From positions 1 to 20,023 of IMG/VR virus record IMGVR_UViG_3300037245_000908: a stretch of 20,023 nt of DNA; one strand, given 5' to 3'. The DNA comes from a virus. The position numbers and the translations under genes are program-made. A model generated the notes under the pieces. It was given only the letters and a program-made list of their open reading frames with translations, made no database searches and had not been told where the DNA came from. Shown in pieces: positions 9,701 through 14,970 of this stretch (its first letter is position 1; the number at the start of each line of letters is the position of its first letter).

Positions 9701-9873
9701 TGTGAACTTACTGTGGTCGAGTCAATAGCTGGTGTACTCTCAGTGTCAAACACGTTGGCAAACATGTTGGACCTCCCACCAGTTGTAGGGGCATCAACCT
9801 TTCCCTCTTGCTCGGTTTTACTTTTCTCAAAGGAGTCAAATACTCCTGAGAATAAATCATTTCTTGATGCCAT
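754..9873 (-). CDS. Giant 3039-aa virion/ejection polyvalent protein: lytic transglycosylase, two zincin-like motifs, LPD38-like C-terminus
   Basis: This fills the place of T7 gp16 at the end of the internal-protein genes and is far larger (3039 against about 1300 residues). The ATG has an AGGAG 12 bases upstream. Residues 64-180 are a lytic transglycosylase domain: catalytic E73 in QTESGGN, then GETGAFQFMPATW. Residues 325-378 are Gly/Ala-rich and hydrophobic, perhaps membrane-inserting. Residues 560-970 are mostly charged helix, very Lys/Glu/Ala-rich after 860. A short repeat (LKQDS.F..L....KET.R) occurs twice near 972-1020. About 1185-1250 is a module ending in GFVTHTGQYVNRAEA. HEHIH at 1409-1413, with E1473 in SVTEIVTYAL, is a gluzincin-like site; HEQVAHQGLR at 1631-1640, with E1702/E1703, is a second. 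A TSPQADVEIN motif sits at 1844-1853. The C-terminal third has LLLAPDWTESNW near 2690, a membrane helix near 2730-2753 and a coiled-coil end, resembling LPD38-type polyvalent proteins. Expected role: packaged in the head and ejected to open the cell wall and conduct DNA. Confidence 0.85.
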   Translation of the reverse strand: MASRNDLFSGVFDSFEKSKTEQEGKVDAPTTGGRSNMFANVFDTESTPAIDSTTVSSQAVDSAKLMQAIKQTESGGNFAAKGTSGETGAFQFMPATWKQYSSEYNQGRGSIEQTPESEEAVVEFKINQWIDEGLSPQEIAATWNSGSAKDWQNKRGTNKQGVQYDVPAYVDRVLSAYGGPVESEVPDNDRELEMQLGQAHRETTYAQRQWARDQSSSLWDTIFRSIGGGGQFRTETIDDFENMSPVVKNNLEAASISWEQGTMSIESGRLGWKDRMNTITSKELTRLKEIEKKQQGLTEELEGKPYVAKAVGQFAPFIANSIKQYGENAVIGGVATGALFAIAGNATPIGALIPGEEAITATLGFKLGAAIFGMFGSTSDIGEIEGGAVFREATALGMERDKAGKMADFVNTGSSSLEVFGMGPILRLIPGGKKLVSELLRKAITKEFAKSATKRAAGGYVKNIGQETAVETSQEIWANIAQTVAKEIRPELDKTDMSAASVEEVVSRIFENVSETALMTATAMTVMGMPGAAVNISTSAVASGAEHVQVHTDQSGVTVAVEDTASQVDVKQDAESVPSVETLLGVETDPSNITTPDGVSVSDDLTVTDKQRVNQHQGNDSLKQILGELAGEKAMDKQRLLIDTSLAKLDSFVGFYNDMVEAKDAPGGLQMAQMMEQETSNVIGSYQKLLEAADARAKNKKMLPNPDMIESVQNEVRRLKEQSDTRVQSQTKLVQAEQQVQRQQYIDSLDTVDGLQTELISATNRATRENQPKLAKLYNNVISEMRFRQASGHVDYFSKTPMKKLVNLDVQATLVAEENKTNPNVSADVIERDNAISRWIKQQQDDRLDYDQVQLLGERITFDAQVEQKQKAEAAAKTQKAEAKPAVKTIARRKKGEEAQKQRKERTRISKIAAERKKAQGVVVTQAKEIRKPIPGPTRTAELEEAKADKATRVAAIERQKKEVEAHEPKAVGPELKQDSVFKTLAAEVKETLRRPLKLKKSTGVQLKQDSFFRVLVSGIKETFRSKKDFGVVKGIKDSSSTWTILTSDNPGSKTATPAANVKARRKLKLRLDLLGIPYKIGKSKFGKDIEVPFIIPALSRKAAKKLSDELGQDSFIFAKGKQAHFIKGTTVTTVDKSTIKESTDPNEDYTELGGERFTIPFFPSEASILDTSEMQVPADVATDAKKLFRAAAFRLPNGKVIEGASHLKIMMQSDAVENYVNNATMAELTEFKADGFVTHTGQYVNRAEASKLVGTDILISEDFLGAALEQRLQDKNITAPNLNKMPREKKLGTLEVMDALEKEMKLGKYKFLFDTTKEYGVKTIFVTDKGQFGKLQEVIRRHGNAKAIDDAVKRFEGDMQINSVTGNMSRIGGTFGLYIQTQKAAIINLPLIDKFTNSIKKALETVTHEHIHALVHKAIEKMPQAQQREVVAELRTFWDGIGKDFLAEQMTNPDVHPRIKKGIDQSNKSVTEIVTYALAHPEFAAWLNKIPASPRFKAKKSYIKTMWDALTDLIVTKILRMPSKHDELIDILNTRIPLGEKIARFSKDDISFDFGENVDHFMATNWAEELDTLAVNALETKIAVNADSMAVMLGFAVPANTEAVWTGDGTLIINADNITSKERFVKVWMHEQVAHQGLRNIFGKNKALFNRFLDQSYTLFSVKEQEAVVAMAQLHDIFVGKDKKGKWVMKFTKAERRLLAEEMIARRAETLKPVTKRGLITRFKSFIKRWLPAKFTDVKADFILNDKDIMNMLEIARENVFTGSDKFGIMLDKAVAKRRPKHKSLAGKNAPTFMESDETYLEWAAETQKAAPHLKKWYSQHVETIRKHFGKDSQLFSVLLAITSPQADVEINVQYAINTYAYLMGVRDEPGARYPGKLQKRIDSKWTSPDAMLANLESGHFKVTEFARALLGDANATVGDLWMYRLFYGDPATTANKDDETYSIPQITSLREKLISLAAQMSAKTDEVWTPREMQAALWVNINSKQTGKNISEVASYQSGLNRPSAMYGGKTPLAWLQAAIPGLSEGKLSDLLGIENIPLAPISPLEKKLIAQKGKEVKGKYPVSKAGVIRVLSPGVDNNSTARMMNAIVNGGREVTASSEEMATWYQGTFGFEKMDDSLNMKLSDQAIQLYSDKNDKVKINLVRDNLTGFSGNYTRAIRFSKDAEASLNSMAALNSAEDDVQFLSTHRERESHVNKIHVWRDKAELNINRLFAQLEQEFLEMFGGRKSRIKVVGTGRFLHTSNSEITAKAMNLYIDSGAGENLAKVEQFHKKLMAKKSRTVAETEKLKIVDKMLNLSAAERAWADENVRVHYDQFFNFAQKHDILDTHIEDYVKRVWVMPEKYKDAGITWDGTGTTGFKLTPSSGKQRSLGSIIDGWELGLELKTEGVLSNLQAYASEIGYVYANRRFVDYMRSLIGPSGESSVLVVRDKAQNPPDGFVKLTTRGFAAPGKVVYARADMGKLLNKIGKRASDFWDVPALKATRRVNSMLKSTILSVTMFHHLAGLRSYVYGVRGTGLLRARPFKAYREGLKKIDKQTGFKNPNYNYLGPIVNLLVGQGLTLGKIQDWEEMGVMDSTISEYLHKQTIPGAHMALHGWEGARRWKRQWTNGLFGQLFAGLKAQSAAVELTREINKKEKDLKRGLTEEEVNHEALLVARLINADYGGLHLGRMGRNPDLQRMAQMLLLAPDWTESNWRTVTGMAPGNIVNKAIGKAIGDNPGPEGMQKVYRKFWWGIAWKGAISVLAAQFAVLALFGDEDDRKEYLKQIGEASTMEGFAKGRWASVDITPIIKTFGGTVPKGKRTDMNLLGHFKDILKVTDPVTLAKHKLSPITRLAESSLTRTDWKGDRFRTVAEMWQHGSWQLTAEDYNDPKYVEGWGAGASQLFAASLYNVRQSFPIPLSEVAQAMAGESSWLASIGRGLGVDVRDVRHTDPNEAFYWDKSQEIQQLERNLDEAKQVRDNRMITEARMDMRKYDNFNRTKSRLGFARSRLSPLNKKIRALEAKQDKFGLSKSEAKQLQDQKRKKADVYQKFADVVGR

Positions 9874-9904
9874 AATACTTATCTACTCCTATAACAGTTA
9901 GTTG

Positions 9905-10984
9905 TTAGTCTACGAAAAATCCAAGTACACTGTCGTACATCGATTTAAACCAGCCGTCCGACAGGGCTGCACTTTCATCGGCCCTCTCTTCATACCCTCT
10001 CTCGAACTCGCCGTACATTCTCTCCATGAACTCACGGGGCAATCCCTCTGTAACACCAGACTCGATGAAATCAGCTCTGGTTGTTGGGTCTTTTGGATCG
10101 AGTGCCTGCTTTACACCGGTTAGGAATTTATCACGTATCTTTGCGTTGTCTGAGATAGCAGCAATCTTCTTTGCTGTGTCAGGACTAACTGCCACACCAA
10201 GTTCGGCTGCCAGTTTACCTGCAAACTGGTTAAACCCCTGCTCTCTAATCTTGTCAAGGTTTGAACCCTTCTTACCAGCCTCAGTACGTTTAGCCAGGGC
10301 AGCATCCTGCTTGGCTTTCTCAGCCTGCTGTTTAGCTTTCTCAGCCTGCTGCTTCTTTAACTCAAGGTCGGCCTTACCAATTATACTGTCTGACATAGCA
10401 TTAGATCTACGTATAGCCTCCTCAGTGTCGATGTCTTGAAGGGCATAAGCAAAGTATAGCTCAGGGCTTGAGATTCCTGCTTTGAACTTCTCGTAGTCAC
10501 CCTGTGTCTCGAAGATAATCTCATTGGTAGGTGCCCGGGATTGGATCTCTTTTGGTTCCCCGGTTCTGTCATCCATTTGGATCTCACCAGTTATTTTATC
10601 TTTGTCAAGAAAGGATATGTCCATGACTCCCCATGCCTTTAATTCTGCTGCACGACTGTCATTAAATCTGTATATCCGTTTATCAGGAAAGAAGTTAGTG
10701 ATAGCCTCGGCCTGCAGGGTTAAGTTATTCCCAGCACCCGCCAAGTGTTTTGCTAACTTGGCGTGGTTAATCTTGGCATTACCAAGTATCTTCTGCTGCT
10801 CAGCTGCTTGTGCCCTGAGTTCAGCATCCTTTTCCTGTATGGATAACTGACGCTCCTTGAAGGCATCCTCTTTATCCAGGCGTTCATCAGCCCTCTCTTC
10901 TGCTGCTTGTTGTTGCAAACCGGCACCCAGTGTTGTCAAACCACTGTGTACACCGGCAGCTATAGCTCGTCCGAATTTTCCCAT
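9905..10984 (-). CDS. Internal virion/ejection protein candidate, helical and Ala/Lys/Gln-rich
   Basis: 359 residues, with a GGGAG ribosome site ten bases before the ATG, two bases after the preceding gene and 31 bases before the giant gene. I do not recognise a named family. It begins with a Gly-rich segment (MGKFGRAIAAGVHSGLTTLG) followed at 22-85 by a strongly charged, glutamine-rich helix, a pattern often seen at the start of phage ejection proteins. Residues 207-240 form a second coiled-coil-like helix containing the seven-residue repeat QQAEKAK twice. The C-terminal third is a compact helical domain ending FKSMYDSVLGFFVD. No catalytic motif is seen. Its place between the gp14-like and gp16-like genes matches that of T7 gp15, so the natural reading is a core or ejection protein that works with the giant protein. 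This is inferred from position and composition. Confidence 0.65.
   Translation of the reverse strand: MGKFGRAIAAGVHSGLTTLGAGLQQQAAEERADERLDKEDAFKERQLSIQEKDAELRAQAAEQQKILGNAKINHAKLAKHLAGAGNNLTLQAEAITNFFPDKRIYRFNDSRAAELKAWGVMDISFLDKDKITGEIQMDDRTGEPKEIQSRAPTNEIIFETQGDYEKFKAGISSPELYFAYALQDIDTEEAIRRSNAMSDSIIGKADLELKKQQAEKAKQQAEKAKQDAALAKRTEAGKKGSNLDKIREQGFNQFAGKLAAELGVAVSPDTAKKIAAISDNAKIRDKFLTGVKQALDPKDPTTRADFIESGVTEGLPREFMERMYGEFERGYEERADESAALSDGWFKSMYDSVLGFFVD
10314..10351 (-). repeat. 21-bp tandem duplication encoding the QQAEKAK heptad
   Basis: A 17-base string (10314-10330) recurs exactly 21 bases later (10335-10351) inside the 359-aa gene. It adds one heptad to a coiled coil without shifting the frame, which looks like a recent in-frame duplication. 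Confidence 0.7.
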
Positions 10985-10986
10985 AA

Positions 10987-12243
10987 TTATGCCACTCCCT
11001 GTGAGTCAACTCCCTCACCAGTTCCACCACCAGCTATTCCACCTGTGCCAGAGCCTTCACTACCAGCAACCCCAACACTTCCAGCAGTACCAACACCTGG
11101 ACCACCACCAAAACTGTCAACACTATTATTTTTTGCATTTAGCTGAGCCTGCAGCTTTTTAAAGTCTGCATTCATAGCGTCCCGCCTTGCTTTCATCTCG
11201 TTATCAAAGGACGTTACACTCTGTCCGGATGCCGTGACAACTTCCCCAGTCTCCTTGTCAAAGAACTTGGGAACAGCAATACCCTTCTGGGTAAAATCTG
11301 CTGACTTTGTTTCGGTATCCGTGCCGAGGACTCTCTCTCCACCAGCTTGGGTTAGAGTAGCCCCTACCTCGCCGGCCGAACTTAGTGCTGTACCTTCCTG
11401 CACACCACCCACCTGGGGGGTTAGCATAGCAGCGGTCTGGGTCAATTGCTGTTGGGATGTCAATAGACTTGCTTGTGATGTTTGAACACCAGCAGCCACC
11501 TCAACACCAGCGGCAGCACCCGCAAGCTGTTCCTTACGTGCTGCCTCTTGTGCAACACCAGTGGCCCCAGCCTTGGCTCCTGCTTTGGATATTGCCAGCT
11601 GCCGTAGGCCGGCCTCTGATACATCCATACCCTTGGCACCCATCTGTCGTTTAAGCTCAGCACCGGCCTCGCCAAATCTTTGTTCAACACCAGACACTGC
11701 CTCACCAACACGTTGATCGGCTGTGGGTATCTTATCTATCTGATCCGAGAAGGATTGTGCAAACTTACTAACGTCAGCACCGGACGCACCTATCTGTTGC
11801 CTATAGGCTTCTTTTAAAAAGTCACCACCCATAAGATCCTTTAGGCTGGACTTCATTGCAGCCCCAGCGTTTTCTACGATGCCGGCTATGAGTACCTGGT
11901 TGGCCTCGATCAACGATGCTTGAAACGGCTGGAAGGTGTTCTCAAAAAAGTCTCTGTCGGCACCACTCCATTCGTTTAGTTGCTCCGTCAAGTCCTTCAT
12001 GACCTGACCGGCCTCAAGGTCAAAGACAAAGTTCATGTCCTGAATAAGCTGCCCAGATTTAGTCTCTGGTAATACCTCTGGCTTATACCCCTCGGGGGCA
12101 TCGTCGGCCGCCAGAGAAGAAGCTAACCCAGCAGCAGCAGAAATGCCAGCTGCTATTACTAAGGGCCAAATACAATTTACTGTGGGCTTGAGCATCTCGT
12201 TACGCTTAGGCTCAAAACCAAAATTCATATCATCTAAAAACAT
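10987..12243 (-). CDS. Internal virion protein candidate with N-terminal membrane segment and Gly-rich tail
   Basis: 418 residues; AAGGAG eight bases before the ATG fixes the start. A hydrophobic segment at about 24-46 (around IWPLVIAAGISAAAGLASS) is the only membrane-like stretch, as in T7 gp14, whose position this gene occupies. Residues 60-260 are helical and alanine-rich. Within them, around 190-240, is an Arg-containing stretch followed by regularly spaced Ala and a closing AARK; this resembles ejection proteins of other podoviruses, where a R.(M/L)G..P/D segment precedes an Ala-rich helix. Residues 378-418 are a disordered-looking tail of Gly, Ser, Thr and Val. No enzyme motif is seen. 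Likely role: a minor head protein ejected into the cell envelope, forming the outer part of the DNA conduit. The family assignment is by form and gene order, not by a strong signature. Confidence 0.65.
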   Translation of the reverse strand: MFLDDMNFGFEPKRNEMLKPTVNCIWPLVIAAGISAAAGLASSLAADDAPEGYKPEVLPETKSGQLIQDMNFVFDLEAGQVMKDLTEQLNEWSGADRDFFENTFQPFQASLIEANQVLIAGIVENAGAAMKSSLKDLMGGDFLKEAYRQQIGASGADVSKFAQSFSDQIDKIPTADQRVGEAVSGVEQRFGEAGAELKRQMGAKGMDVSEAGLRQLAISKAGAKAGATGVAQEAARKEQLAGAAAGVEVAAGVQTSQASLLTSQQQLTQTAAMLTPQVGGVQEGTALSSAGEVGATLTQAGGERVLGTDTETKSADFTQKGIAVPKFFDKETGEVVTASGQSVTSFDNEMKARRDAMNADFKKLQAQLNAKNNSVDSFGGGPGVGTAGSVGVAGSEGSGTGGIAGGGTGEGVDSQGVA

Positions 12244-12255
12244 AGGAGTAACTCC

Positions 12256-12417
12256 TTAAGTGTTCTTGTTCAGCAAGGCATCCAGATCATCAGGGGTTGC
12301 CCCGGTTATTAGTTCAATCGATATCTTTAGTGCCAGCAATAATTCTCTGAGCTGGGGATCTTCCATGACGGTTTTACCCATCACGTCGGGGATACCCGGC
12401 AAATGTATATCAGCCAT
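12256..12417 (-). CDS. 53-aa small protein of unknown function
   Basis: Started at the ATG at 12417, which has GAGGAG ten bases upstream. A start 30 bases further out would overlap the end of the nozzle gene and has no ribosome site. The product is acidic to neutral with a Pro-containing N-terminus (MADIHLPGIPDVMGK) and one amphipathic helix (about 20-38) followed by a short ATPDDLDALLN motif. No cysteine, membrane span or known domain is seen. It lies one base after the nozzle gene and 12 bases before the internal-protein gene, so it is translated from the same late message. It may be a small virion or assembly factor, but there is no direct evidence. Confidence 0.7.
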   Translation of the reverse strand: MADIHLPGIPDVMGKTVMEDPQLRELLLALKISIELITGATPDDLDALLNKNT

Positions 12418-12418
12418 A

Positions 12419-14635
12419 TTACACAATCTCCTCTGTTGAAGTAGCAAGTATAACTCGTTTCACGGGTATCATTCCGTCAACACTCCACTCCCACTTCTTG
12501 TGCTTAAAGCCGCTGGGCAATTTAAACATCTGACTGTCGGACACTTGCTTCACCCACTTCAAGGTACCACCTACATAAATCTTAAAATTAATGTAACTTT
12601 GTACACCAAGATTTCGTAGGCTATACAACGTGTCTCCATTAATGTCCTGCTCGTTTAGCATGTTGGCATTAAACGCACCACGTAGTGGTAGCTCCCAGGC
12701 AGTGGCATTTAAATCCTCAAGTTTACTCTGATCAGATACACTTCCCAGAACACTATCATAAAATTCTGTATCAAGTATAACTTGGGCAACTTTAAAGTTG
12801 ACTGGTTTTGTCAGTATATACTGGGGAGATTTATAGTTAAACATCCGATACTCCGTGGTGTCAGCATCCCACATGGATATGTTCAACACCGTCGGGGCCT
12901 CTATATTTGAAAAGTATATTGTGTGAAATGTGCCGTCGGCAATGGTGACGTATCCAGCATAGTGATAGTCAACACCTGTGGTAACAGTACCATTAAGCAT
13001 ATCCAGAATTATATATCCCTCATGATCAGCAGATTTATAAAATCCATAGTAGGCTTTATTGTACCAGGTGCTGTGCATTGTCTCCACTTCAAAATCAACC
13101 CAGTCCTCAGGCTTAAACATATCAGTAGTGATGTTTACTACACCACCAGCTGTGACGTGCTGGAATCCTTCCTTTGAAGGAAAGATGACTCCGTCATGTG
13201 ATTCAACTACGGCACGTTGGGATAAGCACGGCTGGAAAGATAACTTAGTCTTATACAAGGACGTAGGATGTGGCCCAGAGAACGTGTAGATATGCCCATC
13301 AGTTGCAACCACAATGGTAGATCCGTACACTCCAATTCCAACGATCTGTTGATCAATCGGTACCTGGTAGTCTTCTGGCCAAGCCCACGGTGAAAAGGGT
13401 TCACTAAAGTAAAGGACGTTATCCTTGGAGGCTACAAAGAATCCACCAGGATGCCCACGTAAATTTGTTAGGTCGTCTGGTGCTCTGTCATAAAAGATAG
13501 ACGTACAGACACTGCCAAGGTTTCCATCCACACCATCATCATCAGTATCCGTAAATGTATAGTCTACCCATGCTGTACTACCAGGTCCAGTTTCATCAAT
13601 GGCCACCTCTGCCACGAGCAGGAATGCAGTATTACCGTCTCCGTCTGTTGATGTTCTGTAAAATCTGAGAGCTGGGGCGTTACCATCTACCACTGTCTTA
13701 AGATGTTCATCAGTGTCTGAGGGTTCCACGAATCCGTCAAGCACAAGACTACTGGTGCCATCCCAATCAGGAACACCGTCTCCGTCCACTGTCTCAGCTA
13801 TCACCGAGGGAGGACCCTCCTCACCATATCTACTCACGTGGGTGAAGAAGTATGCCCGGTACTTTGTACTGCCGGTGGAGTACCCTATAGTCAAGGCACT
13901 ATTGACCGGTGAACCCGGGAAATAAAAGTCTGTCGTAAAGTCAAATGCATCCCCACCCTGAATATCATTTACAAATGCTTTATATTTTCCAGGGTCAATA
14001 CCAATAGTCGTGCCACCAAGGGTGCCACTACCATCAACAGAGATACGCCCACCCGACTCGGTTAAGACTATAGCATTACCGGCAGCCCCGGCCGTGACAG
14101 CCGTAACTGTAACCGTGCCATCTTCGTTATCCGTGAAGGTGACATCTGCATCTGGAGTCAAAGCTGCTAATGCCGCTGCAGCTAATTCTTTTGTGGTGGT
14201 CGTGTTGTCACCAACTGAGGTGTCTCCACCAATACCATCCTCGTCAATGTCAAACTCAAATACCTCCGAGCCAATAGTTATTGTCTCACCATCTGTCATG
14301 CCGTCAATAAATGTTATCAATCCCTGTGCTTGTACACCGGCATCAGCACCTGTCAGGTACATTCGTTCAAACGTGTCTTCCACCGTGGGGGACCTAACCC
14401 AGTGCACTATAAGATTATAGTATACCCAGCTTTTGGAACCACCCTCCAAATACTGAAACAGTGCTTTGTAGGATGCCTCCGCCAAAGGGGTGACAACAGT
14501 TGACCGTCTATAAGCTTTTATGTCACCAGAGGCAGACTTCAAATCCGAGGCGATCTGTGCCATATTAGATGGTAACTTATCCTTTGCAATCTTAGGCTGA
14601 ATGCCCTTGAACTCGGTGACCAGTATCTTAGCCAT
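12419..14635 (-). CDS. Tail nozzle / stabilisation protein (T7 gp12-like) with inserted beta domain
   Basis: 738 residues. The start (MAKILVTEFKGIQPKIAKDK) and following residues match the usual beginning of podovirus nozzle proteins, where a short beta segment is followed by a line on the Leu-Pro and Ala residues that start the subunit contact. Residues 258-277 (RAYFFTHVSRYGEEGPPS) are the family's fibronectin-like strand, and 434-495, with TIVVATDGHIYTFSG and QPCLSQRAVV, are the beta-propeller signature. Nozzle proteins form the hexameric lower tail through which DNA leaves. Residues about 104-212 interrupt this plan with a separate domain (ITIGSEVFEFDIDEDG ... GAAGNAIVLTE), a beta fold known as an add-on in many phage structural proteins. 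Several Asp-rich loops, including DIDEDG (129-134) and DTDDDG (362-367), could bind calcium. The ATG overlaps the upstream gene by eight bases, suggesting coupled translation. Confidence 0.88.
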   Translation of the reverse strand: MAKILVTEFKGIQPKIAKDKLPSNMAQIASDLKSASGDIKAYRRSTVVTPLAEASYKALFQYLEGGSKSWVYYNLIVHWVRSPTVEDTFERMYLTGADAGVQAQGLITFIDGMTDGETITIGSEVFEFDIDEDGIGGDTSVGDNTTTTKELAAAALAALTPDADVTFTDNEDGTVTVTAVTAGAAGNAIVLTESGGRISVDGSGTLGGTTIGIDPGKYKAFVNDIQGGDAFDFTTDFYFPGSPVNSALTIGYSTGSTKYRAYFFTHVSRYGEEGPPSVIAETVDGDGVPDWDGTSSLVLDGFVEPSDTDEHLKTVVDGNAPALRFYRTSTDGDGNTAFLLVAEVAIDETGPGSTAWVDYTFTDTDDDGVDGNLGSVCTSIFYDRAPDDLTNLRGHPGGFFVASKDNVLYFSEPFSPWAWPEDYQVPIDQQIVGIGVYGSTIVVATDGHIYTFSGPHPTSLYKTKLSFQPCLSQRAVVESHDGVIFPSKEGFQHVTAGGVVNITTDMFKPEDWVDFEVETMHSTWYNKAYYGFYKSADHEGYIILDMLNGTVTTGVDYHYAGYVTIADGTFHTIYFSNIEAPTVLNISMWDADTTEYRMFNYKSPQYILTKPVNFKVAQVILDTEFYDSVLGSVSDQSKLEDLNATAWELPLRGAFNANMLNEQDINGDTLYSLRNLGVQSYINFKIYVGGTLKWVKQVSDSQMFKLPSGFKHKKWEWSVDGMIPVKRVILATSTEEIV

Positions 14636-14951
14636 TGTCTGTTGTTTCCTCTATTTGTTTAGTATCCTCGATCTCTCCCTCCACTATTAGCTCCACACCG
14701 TGGGCCTGGGCTGCAAGTTTTAGAACTTCCGTCGAGGCATTTCTAAATTGGTTATAGTCCCTTCTGACTCCAATAACATGATCGTACATTTGCTGTGTCA
14801 GGATCATAGATCGTTTGGGAGCACAGTCCTTGGTGGTATACTTCTCACCATCTTGTGACTCCCACGTTCCCTCAACAAAGTTCGGACAATGCTTTTTGTA
14901 TCGTGTCCAGAAGGGACACCTTGTGTTACACGTGTTTTCTCTACGACTCAT
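14628..14951 (-). CDS. 107-aa Cys4 small protein, unknown function
   Basis: Begun at the ATG at 14951, which has AAAGGGGG seven bases upstream; an earlier ATG at 14984 lies before the stop of the fibre gene and lacks such a site. Cysteines at 8, 12, 22 and 43 (C-x3-C-x9-C-x20-C) could bind one zinc or iron, and the last lies in the motif DCAPKRSMIL, which I associate with small uncharacterised podovirus proteins. The rest is a charged helix ending in an acidic tail (residues 92-107, many Glu and Asp). Its last eight bases overlap the start of the nozzle gene (ATGGCTAA), so the two are probably translated together. It may be a tail chaperone, a minor tail part or a regulator; the sequence does not decide. 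Confidence 0.75.
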   Translation of the reverse strand: MSRRENTCNTRCPFWTRYKKHCPNFVEGTWESQDGEKYTTKDCAPKRSMILTQQMYDHVIGVRRDYNQFRNASTEVLKLAAQAHGVELIVEGEIEDTKQIEETTDNG

Positions 14952-14970
14952 AATTCCCCCTTTATAATTA

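Noticed and set aside
12418-12447. Extended start for the 53-aa protein at 12447.
   Set aside because: The extra ten residues overlap the nozzle gene, and the GAGGAG site clearly serves the ATG at 12417.
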